Source: Ophioceras dolichostomum
Taxonomy: Eukaryota > Ascomycota > Sordariomycetes > Magnaporthales > Ophioceraceae
Length of the DNA: 64,000 nucleotides
NCBI GenBank assembly: GCA_003049485.1
Contig: PYST01000041.1
Span: 116,455 to 180,454, forward strand
Direction: 5' to 3'
Shown: positions 55,301 to 64,000 of the stretch, one piece after another
Layout of the letters: each line of letters opens with the position of its first letter
Position numbering within the stretch: position 1 is the stretch's first letter
Notes under the pieces: generated by a model
Told to the model about the DNA's origin: nothing
The model's input: only the letters and a program-made list of their open reading frames with translations
Database searches by the model: none
Position numbers and translations under genes: made by a program

Positions 55301-57533
55301 CAGCCAATGCGATTTTTGGACGAATGGTGATCACGGGAAGCCACTTCGCTTACACCCGGCTGGACATGGGTGGGAAAGCGCAGCCGAGCTACATACCGTC
55401 ATCACTAGTGATATTTCCGTCCTTACACGACCACGAAGATGACCTCCGTACCTCAGGCTGTCTTGACAATTGTCTGTCTGCCGATCTGTCTTCGTCGTCT
55501 CGGCCGGCTTCCCCGATTTGGAGAAAGATGGTGGCATGTTTCAGGTCCGCCTACATCTCTCTCGTTCCGCTCCTGTTTCTGTCCTCTTCCCTCTCCCACC
55601 GAGCGAGGACCTCGCATCCGCGGGTGTCCCGATGCATGCACAATCTATTCTGCTTGATGTATTGTCGCTTCCAGTGGCGACAGGAGGTCGGGGTCAGGCC
55701 AAGATCTAGACCACACAGTCGCTTGTTTACCGCTGGCAGATGGGATACTCATACCTACCTACAGACGCTGCGTTGTTGTACCGTCGACCAGGACCAGGAT
55801 AGATCCTCAGAGAGCGGTGAACAGAGCTAAACAGCTGGCCGTGCATCTCTGTAAATGAAAATAACGGCAACAACAGCGGCAGCGGCAGCAGCAGCAATAG
55901 GATGCGGGGTTGTTACGAGCGGCTGGCTGTCGTGGAGGATCTCATCTCCCAGGACGATGGGCGACGGCATTTAGCCGCGAGCCAGCGACACTCATCACTC
56001 GCCCACCACCACCACTCCAGCCCGTAACCAGACCAAAAATGCCACCCGTTGCAAGAAGCAACGACGAATAGTTAGGAGGTCCTAGCAAGTGAGGGAAAGG
56101 AATCAGATAGAAAGGAATATATCTCAAGATACCCGACTGCATCGTCTGTGTGGCCACATCTCGCTTAACGTTGACTGCCGTCCCCTGACACGCGTCCCCC
56201 GAAGACCCTTCACCAGCGTCTCGAAGTCGTTGGGGGGACGACCAGCGGAAAGCAATCAACCGACCCAACCTCCCGGACCACAGCTGGCCCACAAAAACAC
56301 GGGAATCTCTATGGGAGGCGGCCACCACGGGGGTCTAGACTGTCTGGACTTCTAGACTTCTAGACCTTAGCACTGATTCCCGCACTTGCCTCTGACGTCT
56401 GCACCTTCTCTTTCCGTCCCGTGAGGCTGGAAGATAGAGTAGGCGGGTGAAGCAGGATAGATATCAAGCCAGCCTTATACTTATCACGTACCCGATTAAG
56501 CCCCAATCTGGATACGTCCCCGACGACAACTCCATCGTTCTCCCAGCCAACACTTGTCACCAGAACCACAGCTCCAACTTTCTCCTAGCCAACAGCACTT
56601 TTTCCTTAGCACACACTTGCTAACCTCGCGAAGCTCTGGATCTCGCCACTCTTTCTTCTACCTCCCTCCGAACCGCCCGAGGCCGCTTCCATACCACTCC
56701 ACATCGCTCCACTCCCACTCACCCCATCACGGCGCTTGCTGAGTTGTCCATCACCAGTCTGCCCAGAAGAAAGAAAAAAAAAGCCTCAGGCTGGACATAT
56801 ACCACGGCATATAGACTTCCTCCATTAAACTAGGGATATCCTCACCAGCGTCGCTGTGGTTATCGCGATGGCTTCGTGGCCTTCGCTGCTCCATCGCGGA
56901 TGTTGTCCGGTCGTTCGGCCGTGGCTGGGCAGAAGAAGAGATAGCAATTGTCGGCATATAGCGAGTCTAGACGTTTGATATCTGTTGCTCGAATGAAGCC
57001 GCGATGTTTTGAAAGGCGAGTTCTCTTGGCTCGGATACCTTCGCGAGGGATGGAAGTTCAACCTCCTGGATATAAAACGAGGCTGTTCTTCATCGAAGGC
57101 TGGACCTCTCACGACCTCTGCTCTCTCTTTCTTCCTCTCCTCAGAGCATCATTACCCTATCACACGCTCTTCCACCCTCTCTACCTCGCATCTCCAGCCA
57201 TACCAAACAAAGCCAAGTCGAAACCATCAAAACTTCAGCGAGCCGTTGAGCTTCGCATCATCAAGAACAAATATCGCCTGCTCTGCGAATCCAGCCTGCC
57301 TGCTTGACTGTCCACCAGCCTACCTGCCTCTCTACCTACCTACCTAACTGGGGGTTCTCAACCATAGGCACAAGACAACATACCTACCTCCTCAGGCGCG
57401 CAGACGTCCTTCATCACCTGTGATCCAACCTACGCACACATCAAGCATCTACCTATCTGCCACTCTCCCTACCTTACCTCCTCGGACCTACTGCTCTCGC
57501 GCACCATCGGCCTCATCATCCACAACCCCAAAA
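49399..57533. other. 8-kb stretch without a recognisable gene
   Basis: Many frames of 60-200 codons exist on both strands, but none has a known motif, good start and sustained coding character. The first part is the regulator's upstream region. Pyrimidine-rich sequence from about 56.5 kb onward is the presumed promoter and leader of the wall-protein gene, with a TATA box at 57071. Low-complexity CAG/GCA runs lie near 55870-55895. Confidence 0.4.
57071..57078 (+). promoter_or_regulatory. TATA box upstream of the GPI wall-protein gene
   Basis: TATAAAAC in the context GGATATAAAACGAGGC, 463 bases before the ATG at 57534. Pyrimidine-rich sequence and (TACC)n tracts fill the interval, which would be a long leader. 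Confidence 0.45.
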
Positions 57534-58616
57534 ATGCGCTCAAGACAGCCCCTCACCCTCCTCCTAACCCTGCCCTTAACGGCCGTCCGTGCCGCAGACC
57601 TAGTCTTCCTAGGCCTAGGCCTCCCCTTCGGCGACATCCTCCCCTCCGGTTCAGAGGACTCCTCCTCGGACCTGGACCTATCCTTCGATTCTTCCTCCCT
57701 TCCAATCAACCTCAAAGCAACCGTGACCTGCGGGCTTGGCCAAACCGCGTGCGACTCCTCCTGCATCCCGGTTGGGGGAGTTTGCTGCCACACCACGCAG
57801 AACGCGTGGTGTCCTACCTCCGAGTACTGCACGGAGGAGCACACCTGCTGCCCGGAGGGGCTGAACTGTCCGGCGCCCGGCAGCTGTCGGGAGGGGTTCG
57901 ATAGGTGTGGGGTTGGGTGCATTCCGGAGGGGGCGGAGTGCTGTGGCGAGTGGTGGTGTCCGGTGGGTGGGGTTTGTACGAGTAATGGCTGTGGGCGCGG
58001 GAGTGGTGCGCCGGGACCTGGGCCGGGACCGGGGCCGGGGCCGGGAAGCAGTTGTGTGGTGACGACGAGGACGGTGACTGTTACTGTGTCTGGCGGAGGG
58101 CCGATTGGTGGCGGCCCGACTAGCTCGTCGAGCCGGCTGTCTACTTCTGGCGGACCGTCGTCGAGCAGCAGCCGCCCGCCGTCGGGGACTGGTGGTCCTT
58201 CTTCGAGCAGCAGTCGTCCGCCATCAGGGACTGGTGGCCCTTCCTCGTCTAGCAGTCGCCCACCATCGGGGACAGGCGGTCCTTCGTCAAGCAGCAGCAG
58301 CCGTCCGCCGTCTGGCACAGGCGGCCCCTCCTCGTCAAGCAGCAGCCGTCCTCCCACCGGGACAGGCGGAATCTCGTCGTCTTCGTCGCGTCTGTCCTCA
58401 TCTGGGTCTAGCCTGCCGTCGGGGTCGAGCCGGTCGAGCTCGATTGTCACGTCCTCCTCCTCCTCGGCGGCGACGACGAGGCCGGGCGGGACGTCGAGCA
58501 CGTCGTCTGCTAGGTTCAGCCCGACGGTGCCGACTGCTGCTGCTGCGGCTGTGACAGCGTCTGCTGTTGCGCCGGTTGGGGTTGTTGTGGCGCTTGTTGC
58601 TGGGTTGCTGCTGTGA
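57534..58616 (+). CDS. cysteine-rich, Ser/Pro-repeat GPI-anchored wall protein
   Basis: A 360-residue protein. The frame is open further upstream, but the first Met followed by a signal peptide is at 57534: MRSRQPLTLLLTLPLTAVRA. The mature part begins with a short acidic, Ser-rich region. A cysteine-rich domain at about residues 64-150 follows, with repeated CC pairs (VCCHTTQ, TCCPEGLNC, ECCGEWWC) and about 18 cysteines. A Gly-Pro hinge leads to five tandem units of the form GGPSSSSSRPPSGT, which would be heavily O-mannosylated. The end is Ala/Val-rich and hydrophobic (AAAAVTASAVAPVGVVVALVAGLLL), as in GPI-anchor signals. The likely place is the cell surface or wall; the cysteine domain resembles small secreted fungal Cys-rich proteins, but I cannot name a family. 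Repeat number may vary between strains. Confidence 0.82.
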   Translation: MRSRQPLTLLLTLPLTAVRAADLVFLGLGLPFGDILPSGSEDSSSDLDLSFDSSSLPINLKATVTCGLGQTACDSSCIPVGGVCCHTTQNAWCPTSEYCTEEHTCCPEGLNCPAPGSCREGFDRCGVGCIPEGAECCGEWWCPVGGVCTSNGCGRGSGAPGPGPGPGPGPGSSCVVTTRTVTVTVSGGGPIGGGPTSSSSRLSTSGGPSSSSSRPPSGTGGPSSSSSRPPSGTGGPSSSSSRPPSGTGGPSSSSSSRPPSGTGGPSSSSSSRPPTGTGGISSSSSRLSSSGSSLPSGSSRSSSIVTSSSSSAATTRPGGTSSTSSARFSPTVPTAAAAAVTASAVAPVGVVVALVAGLLL

Positions 58617-60092
58617 GGGGGTATGGAAGGGGAAGAAGATGGGTGGGGTAGTGGATGGTATGATAGGATGGGATTTGATGGGATGGACTTGAATCACGAT
58701 GACAGTTCGTGGATACGATGCTGATGATGGTATGATGGGATGAGCTTTACGCTGGGAAACGAAGCATGACAGACAGCATGATGGGTCAGTGGCTAGGTCA
58801 GTGATTGCGAGGATGAAGGATGTGCTCGAGCCGGCGCTGGGAGAGATGGATTTGCGATCAGTCGTGGTTTCTACTTGTATCTAGTTCTTGGTTCGTCTCG
58901 TCTTTGGTCTTGTTGTTAGTTTCGCAGGTTGTCTATTAATTATCGAGTCTCTGGCACAGTCTTGCAACAGCAGGTTCAAAACTTGCCGTTGATTGGACTT
59001 CGCAGAGCGACTCTTCGGCGTTGATTTCTCGTCAAATTGAATATCAAGTTAGTGCGGTCTTGTTCTCAACGGGTTTTCCAATCGCTCTTTTTCATGATTC
59101 CGTCACCCCTATCGTGGCATTCGGCCAAGCATCAATGCCGGTACTCGCAGAAGCTGACGGCCCCGGGCGCTCGCAATATCCCGTCCAGTCCATACTCGTC
59201 TGTACCTCCATCTGTCGATCAAAGCGCCGGATGGGGCCGGCGCGGAGCCGAGTTGGCCTAATGCGACCAAAGAATCCGAGTGACTTTTCCTCTCCCATCA
59301 AATGGGGATGCTTTGAAATCATCCGGTAGGAAACCAATCAATCCCCCGCATGGAGGAGCCTCTACTTCAGCCCCAGCCCCATCCCCCCATCCTTAATTCC
59401 GAACAGGCTCGGCTGACCGACCTCTAATTCAATCCTTTTAATTCATCACCGTCCGCTGCTTAGAAAGCAGAGATCCGTTCCGTCTCAGACTGCCACAGAC
59501 CGACTTCCAACGGAACTCCGGCGAGTGGCCGTCACGCCGAACGGCAAATTGAATTGTGTGTGTTCCACAGAAAGGATGGTGGTTTGGAACTGTTGTACCC
59601 TTCCTGTTGAGGAACCACAGAACAGGGCTTGCTCGTCTAGCTCGGACTCCGAAACCTGCGAGGGCGGGCTCTCGACCTACATGCCAAACGCAACGCGGTG
59701 CTGTGTCATAAGCTTTTAGGTTTTGGGTAAGGGGACTTGATCTAGAATTAAGTTGACAAACCTCACATGCTCGAGTTGTACCGCCGGAAAATGGCATATG
59801 TTCCGGTAGCTCCTGTGGCTTCCCATGCCTTCTGCTGGCCATCAACACGTGCGATGCATATCCCGGCCTTCGAAGAACATCGAACACCTTGTACCCGCCG
59901 AGGGAAATGGACGCGGAGAAGTATCGAGACCTAGCCGGCGGGATGAGATCGTTGACAAAAGGATATAAAGATCCAGAAGCTCGGTATCTTCTGTTCGGAC
60001 TCCCTTGACTTGAGCATCATCATCTTCAACTCATCACAACATCTGGGATCGACAAGACGACAGCAACACAAACACCACCCACTCGCACACAA

Positions 60093-60094
<2 letters not shown>
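58617..60094. other. spacer between the wall-protein and NmrA genes
   Basis: GATGGGAT-type direct repeats lie just after the stop (about 58625-58740). No gene recognised; the largest frame (59438-59887, -) has no ATG start and no similarity I know. Confidence 0.4.
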
Positions 60095-60167
<73 letters not shown>

Positions 60168-60168
60168 N

Positions 60169-60220
<52 letters not shown>
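60095..60220. repeat. (AC)n microsatellite with one undetermined base
   Basis: About 63 AC units from 60095 to 60220, with an N at 60168 that breaks an otherwise pure tract. It ends 54 bases before the NmrA-like ATG, so it lies in the promoter or leader. Frames translated through it are artefacts. Confidence 0.98.
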
Positions 60221-60224
<4 letters not shown>

Positions 60225-60274
60225 CTACAACAGCAACAACCACAACCTGCCTCACCTCTTCTTCCATCTCAAAA

Positions 60275-61216
60275 ATGGCCCCCGCAAAGCAACCCCGCAA
60301 AATCGCCCTTGTCGGCGCCTCCGGCACGGTCGGCACCCCGACCCTGACGGCCCTCCTCGCCGAAGGCATCCACACCATCACTATCATCTCGCGCTCCGAC
60401 TCCACCGCCACCTTCCCCTCCTCCCCCTCCGTGCGCGTCCTCCGCGGCTCCTACACCGACAAGGCGTTCCTTGCCTCCGCCCTCGCCGGCCAGGACGTTC
60501 TGGTCATGCAGCTCGGCTTCGAGGGGATCCAGCTGCAGATCCCGCTGATGGAGTCCGCCGCGGCCGCCGGAGTCAAGACCGTGTTCCCCGTCGAGTTCGG
60601 CAGCGACCCGGACCCGACGACTAATTTGATCAGGGACCTGCCCCTCCTGGCGCACAAGAAGACGTTCCGCGACACGGCGCGCAGGCTCGGCATGAAGGTC
60701 GTGGCCGTCATCAACAACCCGTGGTTCGACTGGTCGCTCGCCCGCGGGTACTGGGGGATCGACATCAAGGCCCGCAAGGCGCGGCTGTACGACGGGGGGA
60801 ACGCCAAGTGGGTGACGACCACGCTGCGCACGACCGGACGCGCAACCGCGGGGCTGCTGTCGCTGCCGGACTCGGAGCTGTTCCCGGACGGTGGGGACGA
60901 GCGCGTGGCGTACCTGCAGTCGTTCCGCACGTCGCAGCGCGAGGTGCTGGACAGCGTGCAGCGCGTGACGGGAACGACGGACGCGGACTGGACGGTCGAC
61001 GTGGTGGACTCCGTCGAGGCCGAGGGCCACACGGAGGGGCTGGAGGGCTTCGAGGTCATGCGGCACAAGTTTTATCTACTGCACATGCGGGAGGGGTGGG
61101 GCGCGGACTATGGGCATAAGGTTGGGGATACCATGAAGAGGTTGGGGGCGGAGGAGACGGAGTCGATGGATGAGGTTGTTGGGAGGGTTGTTAGAGAGGT
61201 TGACAGTGCCAAATAG
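60275..61216 (+). CDS. NmrA-like NAD(P)-binding family protein
   Basis: An intronless 313-residue protein starting MAPAKQPRKIALVGASGTVG. The dinucleotide-binding motif is G14-A-S-G17-T-V-G20. Next come ISRSDSTATFPSSPSVRVLR, the VEFGSDPDP segment in place of the usual FGVD, and PLLAHKKTFRD, whose Lys is in the position of the conserved isoflavone-reductase Lys. These mark the NmrA/isoflavone-reductase branch of atypical short-chain dehydrogenases. Members either bind NAD(P) as redox sensors or reduce small aromatic substrates; which one applies here cannot be told. No targeting signal is seen. The neighbour downstream is also a dehydrogenase-fold enzyme, but the 0.8-kb gap gives no sign of co-regulation. 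Confidence 0.88.
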   Translation: MAPAKQPRKIALVGASGTVGTPTLTALLAEGIHTITIISRSDSTATFPSSPSVRVLRGSYTDKAFLASALAGQDVLVMQLGFEGIQLQIPLMESAAAAGVKTVFPVEFGSDPDPTTNLIRDLPLLAHKKTFRDTARRLGMKVVAVINNPWFDWSLARGYWGIDIKARKARLYDGGNAKWVTTTLRTTGRATAGLLSLPDSELFPDGGDERVAYLQSFRTSQREVLDSVQRVTGTTDADWTVDVVDSVEAEGHTEGLEGFEVMRHKFYLLHMREGWGADYGHKVGDTMKRLGAEETESMDEVVGRVVREVDSAK

Positions 61217-62023
61217 GGAGGATATCAGAGTACCTCTAGACAGGGAGGTAGGGAGATTGGCGTATTGGGAGAGTGGAAGCGATGTGAGGTGAAGAGGAGC
61301 GAGGCTAAGGTTGAGGGTGAGACCGGCTAAGAGCTTGTTGGAGATGGGGTTCGCATTTCTTTTTTGCAAGTAAGACGGTCAGTTTCAAGCCTGAGCTCGA
61401 TCCGAGAAGATAGATTCCTCATTGTCTAATATCTCTTTCTGTGCTGTTAATGATATTTTCCCCTGCCATTCATCGGTGATGGGGGACCTAATATTTAGGT
61501 GTGTCTGCGAGTGTCCCAAATAGGCCAACAATCAATGATTGGCTGGCGGGTTGGCATCAGGGGAGCCAACAGCTAGTTTGGCTGCAACCTGCTGACGACA
61601 CCTGGGATGTTAAAAGCAGGCACGTCCCTCTAGCCCGCCCTTCCTCACCCTTTTCCGGAGTTAGAGCATCGTTTAAACGCCGCAAGTCTCGAGAATCTTG
61701 ACATGACGAGTCTCCACGATGCGAGAAACTGGGAAGTCAGAGCACCCGAAAGCCCGGAGAGGACGAAGGGGTGATGAGATTTAAAAGTCGAGGTTTGGAT
61801 CAGCGGCGTGTTCATGATGACAAGCTGGGAGCGAGGTAGTCGAGAAGGCGCCCACGATACAGACATCGACGTTTTGCCGAGCCCCCAACCCTCTGAAAAC
61901 GGAGCGACAAGCCAATAATACAACCTCCCCATCTCGATCTGCTACCCAAAAGACTACCTCCCTACTTACCCACCATCCCATCCATCTTGATAGGAGAGAA
62001 GTCAGCTAGTCCAGTTGCCCACG
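61217..62023. other. spacer between NmrA-like and SDR genes
   Basis: No gene, repeat or RNA recognised. Confidence 0.35.
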
Positions 62024-63380
62024 ATGCCTATGACGATGAAGGGATTCCTCAAAGCCCAGCTCACCGACCTCCCCATCCTTCTCACCCCAGAAGCCTGCTC
62101 CGGACGGGTCTACATCATCACCGGCTCCAACTCCGGCATCGGCCGCGAGGCGGTGGCGCACCTCGTGCGTATGGGCGCCTCGCGCGTCATCATGGGCGTG
62201 CGCTCCCCCTCCCGCGGCGCCACGGCCCTGTCCTCCATCGAGGCCGAGACCGGCGTCCGGGGCGTCGCCGAGGTCTGGCCGCTCGACATGTCCGACATGG
62301 AGTCGGTGCGCGCGTTCGCCGCCCGCGCGGCGCGGGATCTACTCCCGCACCGTCTCGATGCGCTGGTTCTCAACGCCACCGCGGCGCTCGACAGCTACAC
62401 GACCGTGACCGACCCGGTTCTCGGCGTGATGGAGACGACGGTGGCGACGAATGTGGTGGGTACGTTCCTGTTGATGCTGCTGATGCTGCCGCAGCTGCGG
62501 GCGTGCTCGGCGAGGTTGCGCACGACGATGCCGCATGTCGTGGTTTTGTCGTCGGGGCTGGCCTTCGAGCACCCGGAGATCATGGATCTTGCTGCGAAAG
62601 GAGACGTGTTCGACATGCTGAACGATCCGCTGGGCCCGTCGGGGATGAAGGCTCGGTACGGCGTGTCGAAGCTCGTCCAGCTCCTCGCGATGCTGTGGCT
62701 TACCACCACAGCGGCGCCGCCGAAGGTCGGCGGCAGCGACGGTCGTGGCGACAGTAGACCGTTGTTACCAGTCGAGCGGAGCGGCGCTGACGATGCTGAC
62801 GGACACGGTGGGGCTGCTGCCGGCGCCGTTGTGGTCAACCTGCTCAGCCCGGGCCTGTGCAACACGGGCATGGTGCGGCATTCGCGGACGAGCTACCGCG
62901 CGCTGGTTGCGTCCGTGAACATGGTCATTGGTCGGTCGCCTGAGATGGGCAGTCGGACTATCCTGCATGCCTTGGCGGCTGGGAGGGAGAGCCATGGTCG
63001 GTATCTGTCGGACTGTGAGATCAAGGAGTACGTTTCCGTTTCCGTCCCCGCTCAACTTCCCAAGTTCGCTGTCCCGTTCTTTGTCTTCCCCCCAATTCCC
63101 TTGGCGCGACCGTCCCCCTGATATCACATCCCGTTTCTCGTCTCTCCCACGATATGGTGGGTAGATGGAGACCAATGGGAGATGTACGTCGATGGTGTTT
63201 TTCTCACGTCCATCAACTCACTAACCGTTGCAACGTCGGTGAAGCCACTGGGTGCCCGACTGGGTCATGAACGAGAGGGCCAAAGGCATCCAGGAGAGGG
63301 TTTGGAAGCAACTTGCGTCCCGACTGGAGGCCATCGAGCCCGGGGTGGTCGCACGTGGTCTCGGGCTAGGTCGAAGTTAA
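62024..63380 (+). CDS. short-chain dehydrogenase/reductase
   Basis: Two exons, 62024-63027 and 63245-63380. The intron of 217 nt has donor GTACGT, branch point CTAAC and acceptor GAAG; the phase agrees and gives 379 residues. Splicing turns ...YLSDCEIK into DHWVPDWVMNERAKG, as family C termini require. The cofactor motif is TGSNSGIG, the Asp of LDM follows, NAT replaces the usual NNAG, and catalytic Ser lies in VVVLSSGLAF. Tyr212 and Lys216 are in YGVSK. The PG motif is in LLSPGLCNTGMV. The family is the retinol-dehydrogenase/protochlorophyllide-reductase-like SDR group, which is common in fungi and often tied to secondary metabolism; the substrate is unknown. Start: ATG 62024 gives MPMTMKGFLKAQ; Met at residue 5 is an alternative. 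A low-complexity loop (GGSDGRGDSRPLLPVERSG) is an unusual insert. Confidence 0.9.
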
Positions 63381-64000
63381 GTGAGGCGGCTATTTGATGA
63401 TAAGAACAACGGCAATTCCTCAAATGCTTCTCGGTGGTCAAGGGGCGAGGGTTGCAGTGCCGTTGACACTAACCACCACTGCCTGTCGATCACCTGCTGC
63501 CGTCTTGGCTTTGCTCGGAAGGGGATCGTCGTAGTACATGGGCTTCCATGCATGACGCTCGAACGAACTTAGGGCAGCAGCCAAACGGCATGCGTGCTGT
63601 TTTGCGATGCATGCTGCCGCCTTTAAGTTGCTGCGTTGTTGCTTTTGTCCGCCTCAAGGTGCCTGCCGGCTGGAAAGCTCTTGTACTTAGGTGTCCTATT
63701 TCCTTACCGATGTGCCACAAAGTTTGGTCACGAGGATCGCCAGTAGAAACTGCAAGACACGTACTTGCCCGCGAGAGGACCAGACGCAGCCAAGGTCGTT
63801 GATGTTTCGTTGACTTTATCGACGTCGTCAAACCGGCTGCTTCCTTATCATCAACACCTCTCTTTCCGGGCAATCAATTGGCGGTGAGGAGACTGTAAAC
63901 TGGAAGAGGATGTTCAAAACGTGACGACTCGACCTAGAAGCCTGAGCAGCTTCTTCTTTTGTTCGGTCGAGGAAGGAATCATCTTCCCTCTGTTGTTGGG
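63381..64000. other. right-hand spacer
   Basis: No gene recognised up to the end of the window. Confidence 0.35.

Noticed and set aside
55216..55830. 204-codon plus-strand frame that looks like it has a signal peptide
   Set aside because: The frame begins at TTG; no ATG precedes the hydrophobic part, and the rest has no recognisable character.
60010..60411. Frames made of Thr-His or Cys-Val repeats
   Set aside because: They are translations of the (AC)n microsatellite.
1..64000. CRISPR arrays, rRNA genes, telomere repeats and complete LTR elements
   Set aside because: None seen on reading both strands; the repeats present are microsatellites, two MITEs, a palindrome and one 25-bp duplication.

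Overview
The window is nuclear DNA of a filamentous ascomycete, most likely a Sordariomycete. Short introns carry GTANGT donors, CTAAC/CTGAC branch points and YAG acceptors. The proteins are of fungal type (PHO80-like cyclin, Zn2Cys6 regulator, Erv2-type oxidase, fungal F-box and SNF-transporter families), and spacers hold (TACC)n and (GGAT)n microsatellites. The taxonomic placement is inferred from family resemblance; no search was run. Genes are sparse: about a dozen intact protein genes and three clear gene ruins in 64 kb, with gene-free stretches of up to about 8 kb.

Layout: the 3' end of a SWIB-domain gene (1-343, +); the ribosome-quality-control E3 ligase HEL2 (2585-5287, +); a frameshifted F-box gene (5844-8034, +); a minus-strand tandem series of four small diverged ORFs spaced about 1.0-1.3 kb apart (8.4-12.5 kb), three with a strong TATA box at a nearly constant distance; a GH31 glycosidase with one intron (13213-16338, -); the unfolded-protein-response sensor IRE1 (18768-22805, -) with a uORF overlapping its start; a spacer with a 152-bp hAT-like MITE and a 74-bp palindrome (24.9-25.2 kb); a dead SNF/SLC6 transporter gene with a second MITE in its last codons (26.5-28.1 kb, -); a degenerate Ty1/copia Gag-like gene (28551-29603, -); a D-2-hydroxyacid dehydrogenase (30929-31873, +); an ERV2-like sulfhydryl oxidase (32878-33887, +, 3 exons); the proteasome beta-1 subunit PRE3 (35172-36567, +, 6 exons with a 15-nt microexon); a PHO80-like cyclin (42291-44303, +); a six-exon Zn2Cys6 regulator (46589-49398, -); a gene-empty stretch (49.4-57.5 kb); a cysteine-rich GPI-anchored wall protein (57534-58616, +); an NmrA-like protein (60275-61216, +) just downstream of a 126-bp (AC)n tract; and a short-chain dehydrogenase with one intron (62024-63380, +).

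There is no operon or obvious gene cluster. IRE1 and ERV2 both serve ER protein folding, and HEL2 and PRE3 both serve protein quality control, but their proximity is probably coincidental. The most unusual region is the small-ORF series at 8.4-12.5 kb; the hAT MITE pair and the MITE insertion in the transporter tail are the best-supported structural discoveries.
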